A stretch of DNA of 64,000 nt from Gammaproteobacteria bacterium (GTDB lineage: Bacteria > Pseudomonadota > Gammaproteobacteria > Arenicellales > UBA868): NCBI GenBank assembly GCA_022451485.1, contig JAKUQS010000007.1:62001-126000 (forward strand), given 5' to 3'. A program made the position numbers and the translations under genes. Positions within the stretch are counted from its first letter, which is position 1. Every line of letters starts with the position of its first letter. Below are positions 29,982 to 39,010 of the stretch, piece by piece. The notes beneath the pieces are model-generated. The model saw nothing but the letters and a program-made list of their open reading frames with translations, made no database searches and was not told the origin of the DNA.

Positions 29982-31007
29982 ATGGAGACCGCTTTCGATG
30001 GCCTCGCGACGGCTTGTCTGTTTGCTGATATCGATGGCCGATGTCAGCACCTAAATTTGGCAGCCCAGAATCTGTTGTCGCTGAGCGGCAGGCGCGCCAA
30101 GGGACAGGCGTTAGCGCGTTTGTTGCCGCACCATGCATTACCAGCAGCGGTCGAGCGCGCCTGGAGTGGCCAGTCAATTACGCTGCGCGAACTGGCTATC
30201 GACCGAGTGATAGATCAACCACCGCTGATGATCGATTGCACGATATCACCGTTCGTCGCTGAGGCATCATCTGCACTGGTCGTGTTGGAGATGACGCAAA
30301 CGGAGCCGTCTTTTCGCATGGTAGGTGATGCGCCGTTCGAGGCAGTCAGCGCGATGGCCGCGGGTTTAGCGCATGAGATCAAGAATCCGCTTGGTGGGTT
30401 GCGGGGTGCGGCACAGCTGTTAGAGCGCGAGCTACCGCGCGCCGAGCTTCGTGAATACACGCAGGTGATTATTCGCGAAGCAGACCGGCTCGGGCGTTTG
30501 GTGGAGCGGATGACAGGGTCACGGCAACCCTTGATGCGTGGACAATTCAATATTCATCGAGTGTTGGAACACGTGCGACGACTGGTTGCGGCAGAAGCGC
30601 CCATCGATGTGGAGATTTGTTGCGATTACGACCCCAGTATTCCCGAGTTGAGCGGTGACGAGGAGCAACTGGTCCAGGCTTATTTGAACATTGTTCGCAA
30701 TGCAGCACAGGCGGTGGTTGGTGGTGGAATCATCACGCTGCGCACGCGTGTGCGGCGCCAGTTCACACTGCGGGCACATCGCCACAGGCGGGTCCTCGAA
30801 ACCACGGTTGAGGACACTGGGCCAGGCATCGAACCTGCGCTGAGCACGCGCATCTTTTTACCGATGGTCAGCAGTCGAGCCGATGGCACCGGCCTTGGCC
30901 TGACCATTGCGCGTGAAATTATTGACCGACACGGCGGTGCAATCGATTGTGACAGTGCTGTCGGTTGTACCCGTTTCAATATCTACTTACCCATGACGGA
31001 ACAATGA
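29982..31007 (+). CDS. glnL: Nitrogen regulation sensor histidine kinase NtrB
   Basis: The product is 341 residues (E. coli NtrB 349). An N-terminal PAS-like domain (GLATACLFADIDGRCQHLNLAAQNLL) precedes the dimerisation and phosphoacceptor helix AAGLAHEIKNPLGGLRGAAQ (His near residue 130) and a HATPase domain with N-box IVRNAAQAV, DTGPGIE and GTGLGLTIAREI. PII controls its kinase and phosphatase balance toward NtrC. ATG 29982 is chosen because the alternatives at 29955 and 29961 lie inside the palindrome; no option has a strong Shine-Dalgarno. It overlaps ntrC by 4 bp (ATGA). Confidence 0.93.
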   Translation: METAFDGLATACLFADIDGRCQHLNLAAQNLLSLSGRRAKGQALARLLPHHALPAAVERAWSGQSITLRELAIDRVIDQPPLMIDCTISPFVAEASSALVVLEMTQTEPSFRMVGDAPFEAVSAMAAGLAHEIKNPLGGLRGAAQLLERELPRAELREYTQVIIREADRLGRLVERMTGSRQPLMRGQFNIHRVLEHVRRLVAAEAPIDVEICCDYDPSIPELSGDEEQLVQAYLNIVRNAAQAVVGGGIITLRTRVRRQFTLRAHRHRRVLETTVEDTGPGIEPALSTRIFLPMVSSRADGTGLGLTIAREIIDRHGGAIDCDSAVGCTRFNIYLPMTEQ

Positions 31008-32401
31008 CAGCCACAACCGGGAAGATCTGGATTGTTGATGATGACCAATCGATCCGCTGGGTGTTGGACAAGGCTCTGAGCGGTGCTGGGTTTGAGACCA
31101 CGCTGTTTCGTTGTGCCGAGGAGGTGCTGGGGCGTGTAGAGACAGAGCGTCCGGATGTGATCCTGGCAGATATCAGAATGCCAGGGCAAAGCGGGGTGGA
31201 ACTATTGCAGACATTGGGACAGGTCTATAAAGGCCTCCCGGTCATCCTCATGACGGCCTACGGGGATCTTGATAGTGCTGTTTCTGCCTATCGAGAAGGG
31301 GCGTTTGAATACCTCCCTAAACCATTTGATGTTGATGACGCGGTGTCATTGGTGCGGCGTGCGCTTAACCGTAACTCAAAACTGGTTAGCACTGGGCCGA
31401 CGATCCGTTCCAATATCGTGGGTGAGGCGGCATCGATGCAGGCGGTGTTTCGAATTGTCGGACGCTTATCTCGCTCCAGTATGAGCGTTCTCATTTGCGG
31501 TGAATCGGGTACCGGCAAGGAATTACTGGCGCGGGCGATTTACGACAACAGTCCACGGGTAGGGGCTCCGTTTATCGCGCTGAACTCGGCTTCCATACCC
31601 GTTGAACTGTTGGAATCGGAACTTTTCGGGCACGAACGAGGGGCTTTCACGGGTGCTGATGCCCAGCGTCACGGTCGATTTGAGCAAGCTGATGGTGGGA
31701 CGTTATTTCTCGACGAAATTGGTGACATGCCGGTGGACTTGCAAACGCGCCTTTTGCGGGTGCTGGCCGATGGAAGTTTCTATCGCGTCGGCGGTCACCA
31801 GCCGCTGCGCGTGGATGTGCGTATTATTGCGGCGACACATCAGGATCTTGAGGCGCGAGTCGCTGAGGGTTCGTTCCGCGAGGACCTGTACCACCGACTT
31901 AATGTGATTGCGATTGCGTTGCCACCGCTGCGTGACCGACCGGAGGATGTGCCGGCGCTGGCACGGCAGTTTCTGGACGTTGCTGCCCACCAGCTTGAAG
32001 TAGAGCCCAAGGCGTTGTCGAGCGCTGCACTGGACAACTTAATGCAAAGACGATGGCGAGGGAATGTGCGTGAACTCGAAAACTTGTGCCAACGTCTGAC
32101 GGTGATGGCGCCTGGGCGGGTGATCGATGTCGCTGATCTGTTGCCAGAGACGCCTGGTGGCAAGCCACTGGAGAAAGAATTAACGGCAAACCACTGGCAG
32201 CTTGCTTTAGCACAAGTTGTTACGCGAAAAATAACCGATGGCCAGCAACAGCTATTGGAAGAGCTTGGACCACAGTTTGAACGGGTGCTTCTCAGCACGG
32301 CATTAACCATGACTCATGGGCGAAAACAACGCGCTGCCGAACTGCTAGGTTGGGGGCGAAATACGCTAACGCGTAAACTGAAACTGCTGAATCTGGATTA
32401 G
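31004..32401 (+). CDS. glnG: Nitrogen regulation response regulator NtrC
   Basis: The product is 465 residues (E. coli 469). The receiver domain has phospho-Asp in [11 protein letters not shown] (about residue 54). The AAA+ sigma54-activator domain has Walker A GESGTGKE, the sigma54-contacting GAFTGA loop, Walker [14 protein letters not shown] and [17 protein letters not shown] Fis-type HTH at the C-terminus ([28 protein letters not shown]) binds enhancers such as those before glnA. ATG 31004 overlaps the ntrB stop. The frame is open upstream, but the receiver homology starts here. Confidence 0.97.
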   Translation: MTATTGKIWIVDDDQSIRWVLDKALSGAGFETTLFRCAEEVLGRVETERPDVILADIRMPGQSGVELLQTLGQVYKGLPVILMTAYGDLDSAVSAYREGAFEYLPKPFDVDDAVSLVRRALNRNSKLVSTGPTIRSNIVGEAASMQAVFRIVGRLSRSSMSVLICGESGTGKELLARAIYDNSPRVGAPFIALNSASIPVELLESELFGHERGAFTGADAQRHGRFEQADGGTLFLDEIGDMPVDLQTRLLRVLADGSFYRVGGHQPLRVDVRIIAATHQDLEARVAEGSFREDLYHRLNVIAIALPPLRDRPEDVPALARQFLDVAAHQLEVEPKALSSAALDNLMQRRWRGNVRELENLCQRLTVMAPGRVIDVADLLPETPGGKPLEKELTANHWQLALAQVVTRKITDGQQQLLEELGPQFERVLLSTALTMTHGRKQRAAELLGWGRNTLTRKLKLLNLD

Positions 32402-32420
32402 GCTAGCGAGCAAAGAACCG

Positions 32421-32687
32421 ATGACCAACGAGGAAACGCTGATTCTGTATCTGCGCAACGGCTGTGGTTACTGTTATTACGTTCAGGACGCGATCAGAAA
32501 ACTGGGGTTGACGGTGGAAGAACGCAACATATGGGAAGACCCCGTGTTCGAAGAGGAACTCATGTCGGCAACAGGAAGGCGGGTGGTTCCGGTTCTTCGA
32601 GTCATTGATAAAGAGAGGGCTTCGCGCTGGATACCGGAATCACGCGACATCATCGAGTATTTGGTGAGTCACCACTCGCCCAATTGA
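32421..32687 (+). CDS. Glutaredoxin-like thioredoxin-fold protein
   Basis: The product is 88 residues. The active-site CGYC lies at residues 15-18, with TGRRVVPVL providing the cis-proline loop near 55. It is expected to reduce disulfides or glutathione adducts. The CGYC sequence differs from the usual CPYC, and the partner is unknown. It begins 19 bp after ntrC and overlaps the next gene by 4 bp (TTGA), so it may be co-transcribed with the nitrogen operon. Confidence 0.88.
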   Translation: MTNEETLILYLRNGCGYCYYVQDAIRKLGLTVEERNIWEDPVFEEELMSATGRRVVPVLRVIDKERASRWIPESRDIIEYLVSHHSPN

Positions 32688-33331
32688 ATTACCCACTCAC
32701 GGGTTTGTTAAACCCTGCCACGGTTGTTCGCCATCTCAAGCGACGGGATAAGATTCTCGGCGGCATTCTCCGTGAGACTGACCAGTGTCCGCTGTTTGAC
32801 CAACGTGTATTAAGCGAGGAAGCGCTTTTTCAGCGCTTAGCGCGATCGATTGTTGGACAGCAATTGTCAACACGCGCGGCCAGCACCATCTGGGGCCGTG
32901 TTGTTGCGCCGGCCACAGGCCGCGGCGGATTGCGTAGACGAATTCTCGACTTGACCGAGGGACAGGCCGCTAAGGCTGGTTTGTCCAGACAGAAGAGTGC
33001 TTATCTGAAGGCATTGGCTGCTGGACATCGCGATCGGCAGATCCGGTTGTCTAGTCTCAGAAATGAGTCAGATGAGGTAGTGATCGAGCGCCTATCCGAG
33101 CTGCGCGGTATTGGTCGATGGACCAGTGAGATGTTTCTTATTTCGTGTCTTAAACGCTTGGATGTCTTCTCTGTCAGTGACGCCGGTCTGCGGCGGGCAA
33201 TGCGGTACCTGTACCAGTTGCATGACCCCAGTGATGCGGATCTTGTCGCGCTGGCCGAGCAATGGCGACCTTACCGCTCGGTCGCGTCATGGCACCTGTG
33301 GCGCGCGCTAGATAACCATTGGATCAAATAG
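32684..33331 (+). CDS. DNA-3-methyladenine glycosylase II (AlkA/HhH family)
   Basis: The product is 215 residues. The helix-hairpin-helix with catalytic Asp is clear: LRGIGRWTSEMFLISCL followed by VFSVSDAGLRRAM. The earlier LARSIVGQQLSTRAASTIWGR is typical of the family. It excises alkylated purines in base excision repair. It lacks the extra N-terminal domain of E. coli AlkA, like the short MAG-type members. It starts at TTG 32684, coupled to the glutaredoxin stop, and is convergent with the next gene. Confidence 0.9.
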   Translation: MNYPLTGLLNPATVVRHLKRRDKILGGILRETDQCPLFDQRVLSEEALFQRLARSIVGQQLSTRAASTIWGRVVAPATGRGGLRRRILDLTEGQAAKAGLSRQKSAYLKALAAGHRDRQIRLSSLRNESDEVVIERLSELRGIGRWTSEMFLISCLKRLDVFSVSDAGLRRAMRYLYQLHDPSDADLVALAEQWRPYRSVASWHLWRALDNHWIK

Positions 33332-33349
33332 CTCCACGCCCAGCAGTTT

Positions 33350-33730
33350 TTAGCCAACAAACTTCCAGTAAGTATCTTTTTTACTAACCAAACCATTCTT
33401 AAACTCCCACAGGTCACAGCCGAGGTATTCAAAAGGGTGGCCGTCTTGGGGAGTCCCGCGAACAACCCATTCTGATAGGGCCTTGGTGTCGTCGCATATC
33501 CAATGCCGGATTTCTTCCCAGCGCATATCAGGGATATCCTGATAACGCGCCCGCAACACATCACCAATTTCCTTTTTGCCAATGCATTTCTGGCCTTCGG
33601 GCGCATGCGGTCCACGCGCCATTAACCAGACACAGTCAGTGGTAAAAGTAGACAAGATGGCGTCGACGTCGTGTCGGTTGAAGCCGTCTTGAATTTCATC
33701 TAGGTACGCTAGCGAGATGGGTCGCGGCAT
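33350..33730 (-). CDS. SnoaL/NTF2-like domain protein
   Basis: The product is 126 residues with the NTF2 cone fold pattern: YLDEIQDGFNRHDVDAILSTFTTDCVW at the start, GPHAPEGQKCIGKKEIGDVLRARY, and a final EYLGCDLWEFKNGLVSKKDTYWK. Members bind or isomerise small hydrophobic molecules, and many have no known substrate. ATG 33730 is preceded by GGAG with a 6-base gap. It is a lone gene, convergent with the glycosylase. The 288 bp upstream to the next gene show no clear promoter. Confidence 0.85.
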   Translation of the reverse strand: MPRPISLAYLDEIQDGFNRHDVDAILSTFTTDCVWLMARGPHAPEGQKCIGKKEIGDVLRARYQDIPDMRWEEIRHWICDDTKALSEWVVRGTPQDGHPFEYLGCDLWEFKNGLVSKKDTYWKFVG

Positions 33731-34018
33731 GGTGGTCTCCAATGGGGGTTAAGGCGCTAAACGCTGTTACTGGAATAATGAGGTTAACGGTACGGTGGCG
33801 TCTACTTCGGTAGCGGAGTATGAGTAAGTGAGATGCCGACAGACAAGTGTTATCGGTTAGCAAGTGCCCATACAGTTGCCTGTACTGATTGAGCTGCAGT
33901 TTCAGAGGGCAATGTTGCATTGCGTTGCACCGGCTCTGTATTGTGCTGGACAAGAGCTCTGTTTCAGCTTCAGACTCGTTGGCTTCGCAAGAGCGCTTTG
34001 AGATGGGAGGAGATTAAA

Positions 34019-34486
34019 GTGCAAGATATACCGATTTTGAGTCGACGACGTCTTCAGGCCGAGGTTATACAGCCGATCTACGACGAGATGGTGAAGCGAC
34101 TGGGAGAAGATGAGGCACAGTCGATTTTGGACGCCGCCATACGACGGGCGGCAATTGCCGAAGGGGCGAACCTAGCCAGCCAAGCTCCTGATGGTGAAAC
34201 CAGCATGAAGTCATTTATTGACTGCTTTGAGCTTTGGACCCGCGGCGGTGCTTTAGAAATTGAAGTGCACCAGGCTACCGATGAACGTTTCGAGTTCGAT
34301 GTCACCCGGTGCCGTTATGCGGAAACATACCAAGAAATGGAGCTGGGCCATATTGGCCAGCTCCTATCATGCAATCGAGACGAGTGTTTCTGCGAGGGAT
34401 ATGATCCTAAGATCAAACTGGAACGCAAGCAGACCATTATGGCCGGAGATGCGCGATGTACCTTTCGTTACCGCTACCAAAGGTAA
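34019..34486 (+). CDS. L-2-amino-thiazoline-4-carboxylate hydrolase family protein
   Basis: The product is 155 residues. The C-terminal half carries the family pattern CRYAETYQEMELGHIGQLLSC followed by ECFCEGYDPKIKLERKQTIM and ARCTFRYRY. The characterised member opens the ATC ring on the route to L-cysteine in pseudomonads; most others, often beside amidohydrolases, have unknown substrates. GTG 34019 with the strong site GGGAGGAGA upstream is chosen. It is followed by a convergent glycosyltransferase-like gene. Confidence 0.8.
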   Translation: MQDIPILSRRRLQAEVIQPIYDEMVKRLGEDEAQSILDAAIRRAAIAEGANLASQAPDGETSMKSFIDCFELWTRGGALEIEVHQATDERFEFDVTRCRYAETYQEMELGHIGQLLSCNRDECFCEGYDPKIKLERKQTIMAGDARCTFRYRYQR

Positions 34487-34536
34487 AAAATTAATTTCCC
34501 GAAACGAGGACAATGACTGCTATCGAAGGTGCTGAA

Positions 34537-35847
34537 TTAGACGTCATCCAAGGCGGTCATAATGTCGCCAGCAATGTCGTTAACGTCACGAAGCGGCGTC
34601 AACGCACGTAATGCTCGGTTATAGTCCAAGAAGTCATTCGGGTTTTTATATACTTTTCGAAGCGTGCGTTCTAAGTCATCCACATCGCGGATAACGTTTG
34701 GACTGTGGCCATCTAACAAGTACTTTTGATTTTGGTACTGGTGAACAAATTTCTGTAGATGAAGCGGATGGCGCAGAGACACGCCGTAATCGTAACCCTG
34801 CATATCAAGGACAAGGGTTGGTGTGTCTAGGTAAGAAGCTTCAAGTCCGACGGTGGAGCCGTTATGAATGACCGCAACAGCGCTATGAATTTTGTCGAGT
34901 TTTTTCCACAATTCATTTTCCGCCATCAGTACACCGCTTTTCGTTTTTCCAAAATCAGAGTCAACGATAATGCCAGGCGTGTCCGCAAGTGCATCATATA
35001 AATCGGATCGTTTCTGCATAGGATAAAGACGAACAACCAACTTAAGGTGGGGGCTGATGTTCGATAAAGTCTGAGCCAACGTCCGCGCAATGTTTGTTTC
35101 TTGTTGCACCATTAAGGGCTCGTAAGTGGCCAGCATATAGTAGTAATAGTCAAAGTCATAAGGGGTTGTAACCTCTGTATCAGGCGAGGCTAAATAACGT
35201 TTGATGTAAGAAAATTGACTTGCTCCGATTGCCCGGATTCTAGACGGTGGGATGTTTTGTAAGGTGACCACATCGTTTTTCATCGATGAATTCCACACCA
35301 AGTATCGGTCCACATGCTTTGAGAAGGTTGCCTGCTTACAGGGGTGGTCCCAGCTGTAGACGTAGGCAACCATAGGTTTTTTAGTCCGGATAATTTGGGT
35401 TAGTAATATTTCAGATGGCAATTCAGTGAAATAGAAGAAGACATCAATGTCTTCGATCTTGACTGGAAAATAAATCTTTAGTTGTTTCAAAAAGAAATCA
35501 AATGAGATGAAGTTCGGTCTCAAGAACCGGATATAAGCAACTAATCGAAGGATAGTTCGTTGCAATCCAACATATCTTTCTGCTTTGAATAAGGCCATGA
35601 TCAAGTAATTGAAGCGAGATTTCGGAATTCGGCCGAAAATTGAGAAAAGCCAGTACCAAAGAGAGTTAGAAGCACTTCGCTGTGGGTTATCTGCCGAGCG
35701 AATTTCAAACCCCCACTGCTTGATGCTGTCGGTGGTGGGCCCTGTTACGAAAAGACAGATCTCAGCTTTATTCCGAAGGTGTTCGACAATCTGGTGCATG
35801 TCGAGAAATTGAGGTTTGCGCGGTATTACAAGGCCGATTCTTGTCAT
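34537..35847 (-). CDS. Orphan GT-B-like transferase (CDP-glycerol/UDP-sugar type)
   Basis: The product is 436 residues. I do not recognise a specific family. The overall layout is a two-domain GT-B fold: an N-terminal half opening MTRIGLVIPRKPQFLDMHQI, and a C-terminal half with LKLVVRLYPMQKRSDLYDAL, then AVAVIHNGSTVGLEASYLDTPTLVLDMQG, which resembles the donor-binding loop of glycosyl- and CDP-glycerol transferases. No signal peptide is seen, so it is probably cytosolic or membrane-peripheral. It is AT-richer than its neighbours, has no surface-polysaccharide genes nearby and stands alone, which suggests horizontal gain. Confidence 0.6.
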   Translation of the reverse strand: MTRIGLVIPRKPQFLDMHQIVEHLRNKAEICLFVTGPTTDSIKQWGFEIRSADNPQRSASNSLWYWLFSIFGRIPKSRFNYLIMALFKAERYVGLQRTILRLVAYIRFLRPNFISFDFFLKQLKIYFPVKIEDIDVFFYFTELPSEILLTQIIRTKKPMVAYVYSWDHPCKQATFSKHVDRYLVWNSSMKNDVVTLQNIPPSRIRAIGASQFSYIKRYLASPDTEVTTPYDFDYYYYMLATYEPLMVQQETNIARTLAQTLSNISPHLKLVVRLYPMQKRSDLYDALADTPGIIVDSDFGKTKSGVLMAENELWKKLDKIHSAVAVIHNGSTVGLEASYLDTPTLVLDMQGYDYGVSLRHPLHLQKFVHQYQNQKYLLDGHSPNVIRDVDDLERTLRKVYKNPNDFLDYNRALRALTPLRDVNDIAGDIMTALDDV

Positions 35848-36158
35848 TCAGGTTCTCATTGAAGGCGCACTACATATATTGTGCGTCTCTGGCGTATATG
35901 CGCAACGCTAACCGAGTCAGTAATTCGTTGGCTGCCAATCCGCAGCTCGCGAAATATTGATAACTGGTCGTAGCGTTTAATGCCTGGGCGCGCAAGGGAA
36001 AATTGGGGCCAAGTCTGTTTCTGGATGCAGTTCGTTGAGTGCTCCGAAGGCCTCAAGAATGACGTTTCCAAATATTGCCAAAACATACAGGGTCAGTCGC
36101 GTCATAGCGCTGACGAGACATGACTATATCAGGCTGTTTGGTTACAGCAATCAGGAAA
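35848..36158. other. Gap of 311 bp between two minus-strand genes
   Basis: I find no convincing gene here. A 5-bp inverted repeat CGCAC...GTGCG surrounds TACATATATT near 35865-35885, just upstream of the transferase start, and could be part of its promoter region. Nothing else stands out. Confidence 0.4.
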
Positions 36159-37850
36159 TTACCGAAGATCCGTAAAATCGCGCAGTAAAACACCGGGGCA
36201 GCCGGCGGTTGATAGCGGGCCCGTTGCATCGACGACACGATGCCCGTTGACCCAGACACCATGCAGTCCGACTGCGGGGGTGTCCACGCGTGTATTAGCG
36301 CCTGGCAGATCGCTAACTCGGCGCTTTGGGCCGCGGCCAACTCGATTGCGATCAAACAATATCAGGTCTGCGTAATAGCCAGGGAGAAGGCGCCCGCGAT
36401 GTTTGATGCGGCAAATGTCGGCTGGTCGACTAGTGACGGACTGCACCGCTTGTTCGAGAGTCATATCACTGCGGTCGCGCGCCCAGTGTCCGAACAGATG
36501 TAGACCAAATCCGGCGTCGCAAAGAAAGGACAGGTGCGCGCCCGCGTCCGATAACGTGATAGCGGCATTCGGGTGGTTGAGCAGAGTCTTGACCCTGTCT
36601 TCTTGTGTGTTGAACAGTTTGCAGTCGAACATTGCATCCATCTCACCATCTAGGGCGAAATCGAGCAGCCAGTCAAAGGGGTCTTGGCCAGCTACGGTAG
36701 CGAGGTGACCAACGTTTTGTTGGACCAGCTCCTGGTGGCGGGTATCCGCTACGCTCATGATGGTGAGGTGATCAAACTGGTGGTAGGAAAATCGATTGGG
36801 TACACCCTTGGTGTTCGCCTCGGCCTTAATGGCCTGTCGAAAAGTGGGGTCGCGAAGAATACGTTCGTACGCCGACTGGTCCTCGGCTTCAATGGCGGGT
36901 CGCCACGCGAGAAATGCTTCGAGTGGATAAGGGTGTCGAATCGTAAACTCCATGCCCAGCGGAAAACATCCGACCTGGCCCCACAGTTCTCGACCCCGGC
37001 TACGAGCGGTTTCAATCTCCCTGAACTCGCGAAACACTCTTTCGGGGTCGTTAGGGTCGACGAACATAGCGGCGATCATGATGGGCCGCCCGTTGTTTTC
37101 AGCAACTTTTTCTAGAAACGGAACCGTCGTTGTCATACCTTTTGTTAGCATAAATACTCCCTTATCGGCCTCGCTGAGCGCGCCGGTTAACTGGAGCATT
37201 TCGTATTCATCAGCAAGACGTGAGGGCATCGGAATGCCGTTCTCACCGTTATGTTGCTCGAGCGTCGAGGTAGCAAAGCCGACTGCGCCAGCGGCCATGG
37301 CCTCGAGCAGTAGCGCTTTCATCTCGGCGACTTCCTTGGGAGTTGCTGCTCGGCTTGATGCTTCTTCACCCAACACCCAGGTACGAAGCGATGAGTGGCC
37401 GCAGTACGAGGCCACGTTGGGCACCATGCCCTTTTGTTCTAACAGATCTAGATATTCAGGATAGGATTCAAACGCCCAATCAACGCCCGCCTGCAAGGCA
37501 TCCAGGGACATTCCTTCCACATGGGTCAGGTTTCGCAGCGTGAGGTCGCGATGTTCGGGTTTGCATGGTGCAATCGTGAATCCACAATTGCCAATCAATA
37601 GGGTGGTTACCCCTAGAGATGTCGAGGGAGTTGCAAAGGAGTCCCATGTCAATTGCGCGTCGTAGTGTGTGTGAAGATCAATAATGCCTGGTGCCAAGGT
37701 CATGCCATTGGCATGTACTTCTTCGCGGCTTGAACCTAAGGCTTTGCCAATGGAAGTAATGCGGTTGTCATCAATTGCGATATCGCCGTGCTGGGCAGGC
37801 GCACCCGTCCCATCAATAATCTCGGCGTTTCGAATAATCAAATCGTGCAT
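36159..37850 (-). CDS. N-acyl-D-amino-acid deacylase (D-aminoacylase family)
   Basis: The product is 563 residues. It is an amidohydrolase-superfamily member with LAPGIIDLHTHYDAQLTWD (metal-binding HxH near residue 60), GVTTLLIGNCGF, a late LSDAGAHLSF (metal-site Asp), TSRPADICRIKHRGRLLPGYYADLILFD and a closing beta-sandwich strand set. The family hydrolyses N-acyl D-amino acids and related cyclic amides or ureas; the true substrate is open. It is divergent from the hydratase gene across a 145-bp gap with a perfect palindrome. Confidence 0.87.
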   Translation of the reverse strand: MHDLIIRNAEIIDGTGAPAQHGDIAIDDNRITSIGKALGSSREEVHANGMTLAPGIIDLHTHYDAQLTWDSFATPSTSLGVTTLLIGNCGFTIAPCKPEHRDLTLRNLTHVEGMSLDALQAGVDWAFESYPEYLDLLEQKGMVPNVASYCGHSSLRTWVLGEEASSRAATPKEVAEMKALLLEAMAAGAVGFATSTLEQHNGENGIPMPSRLADEYEMLQLTGALSEADKGVFMLTKGMTTTVPFLEKVAENNGRPIMIAAMFVDPNDPERVFREFREIETARSRGRELWGQVGCFPLGMEFTIRHPYPLEAFLAWRPAIEAEDQSAYERILRDPTFRQAIKAEANTKGVPNRFSYHQFDHLTIMSVADTRHQELVQQNVGHLATVAGQDPFDWLLDFALDGEMDAMFDCKLFNTQEDRVKTLLNHPNAAITLSDAGAHLSFLCDAGFGLHLFGHWARDRSDMTLEQAVQSVTSRPADICRIKHRGRLLPGYYADLILFDRNRVGRGPKRRVSDLPGANTRVDTPAVGLHGVWVNGHRVVDATGPLSTAGCPGVLLRDFTDLR

Positions 37851-37944
37851 GAGTCGTGCCTTCGGCGAGGTGGAATGATTGGTATTTCAGTCGATCCCTC
37901 ACTCTAGTTCGATTGCAAGGTTTGTACAAGAAAAACAACGATGG

Positions 37945-37961
37945 TATCAACAGTGTTGATA
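37945..37961. promoter_or_regulatory. 17-bp perfect palindromic operator candidate
   Basis: TATCAACA-G-TGTTGATA is an exact 8+1+8 inverted repeat, 94 bp from the D-aminoacylase start and 34 bp from the hydratase start. Its form suits a dimeric repressor of a catabolic cluster such as a GntR-type protein (inference). No regulator gene is adjacent. Confidence 0.6.
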
Positions 37962-37995
37962 ATATTGAGGTGGTTTCACTAGATCAGAAAGACCG

Positions 37996-38787
37996 ATGAA
38001 GACTAATCGAATTGAGCGTACCGCAAAGTATTTTCATGTTGCGCACCGTGAAGGTAAGCGTTACGAGGGCGCGCCCGTTGAATACCGCCCGAAGAATCTT
38101 GAGGAGGCCTATGCGGCGCAGGACCGGTTTCTTGAATTGTCATCGAGTGGTTCGTTATCAGTCGCGGGTTACAAGATAGCGGTTACGAGCCAGGTTATCC
38201 AACAGTTGGTTGGCTTGGCGCACCCGTGTCTAGGCACGATACGGGGTGGTTCGGTGCATGCGTCGCCTGCCCGTTTGGCCGAGTCCGGGTTTCAGCATGT
38301 AGCGGTGGAATGCGAAATTGCGTTCACACTAAAAAATCCCCTGGTGCCCGTCCGCGGTGAACAGGATCGAGAATCAGTGAGAGCACTAATCGAAACCTGT
38401 CATCCGGCATTCGAGCTCATCGAAGATCGGTATGCGGATTATTCAACAATGGATGCGTTATCGCTGATTGCAGATAATTGCTGGTGTGGTGGGGTGGTGT
38501 TGGGACCGGCGGTGATTGATTGGCAAACATTGGCGCTTGACCAGTTGACGGGGACGCTGGAAATCAACGGTAAAAAGGTTGGGGAGGGGGTCACTCGGGA
38601 TGCTTTGGGACATCCGCTTGAAGGACTTGCCTGGATCGCGAATACCCTTGCTAAACAGGGTAAGTCGCTCACGGGTGGTATGGTCGTGATTACTGGCAGT
38701 ATCATCGCTACTGAGTTTATAAGCAGCGGTGATTCAGCGGTTTTTTCGGTCGATGGCCTGGGCCACACAGCGCTCAACCTTTTTTAG
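37996..38787 (+). CDS. 2-keto-4-pentenoate hydratase family protein
   Basis: The product is 263 residues (MhpD 269). The fumarylacetoacetase-like fold has VAGYKIAVTSQVIQQLVG, the metal-site EVECEIAF-type segment (VAVECEIAFTL), AFELIEDRYADY and a C-terminal GMVVITGS. It adds water to 2-hydroxypenta-2,4-dienoate in meta-cleavage catabolism of aromatics, or acts on a similar 2-keto acid. No other ring-cleavage genes lie nearby, so the substrate is uncertain. A 53-residue membrane protein follows after 9 bp. Confidence 0.85.
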   Translation: MKTNRIERTAKYFHVAHREGKRYEGAPVEYRPKNLEEAYAAQDRFLELSSSGSLSVAGYKIAVTSQVIQQLVGLAHPCLGTIRGGSVHASPARLAESGFQHVAVECEIAFTLKNPLVPVRGEQDRESVRALIETCHPAFELIEDRYADYSTMDALSLIADNCWCGGVVLGPAVIDWQTLALDQLTGTLEINGKKVGEGVTRDALGHPLEGLAWIANTLAKQGKSLTGGMVVITGSIIATEFISSGDSAVFSVDGLGHTALNLF

Positions 38788-38796
38788 ACCGTTACC

Positions 38797-38958
38797 ATGA
38801 AAAATGGTTATTCACTGGGCGTGTTGGTTTTTTTTCTCGGGGTCGTGATGCTCATGATCACGGACGAGAAAATTTGGCATTACATTACTTTTTTGCTGGC
38901 AGTGGGTTTGGTCGCGATTCAGATGGTGAGCGACAAGCACAAGCAAGAGCGCAAGTGA
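38797..38958 (+). CDS. Small two-helix membrane protein
   Basis: The product is 53 residues. Two hydrophobic segments (YSLGVLVFFLGVVMLMI and HYITFLLAVGLVAIQMV) are joined by TDEKIW and followed by a basic tail SDKHKQERK. I recognise no family. ATG 38797 has only a weak binding site but lies 9 bp after the hydratase stop in the same direction, so it may be translated from the same message. It resembles the small SdpI- or marine-type hypothetical membrane proteins only in topology. Confidence 0.55.
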   Translation: MKNGYSLGVLVFFLGVVMLMITDEKIWHYITFLLAVGLVAIQMVSDKHKQERK

Positions 38959-39010
38959 TTGCTTGCTCGCGCTTCAAGCCGGCGTGCGATTGATAGTTAG
39001 CGACGTGATC

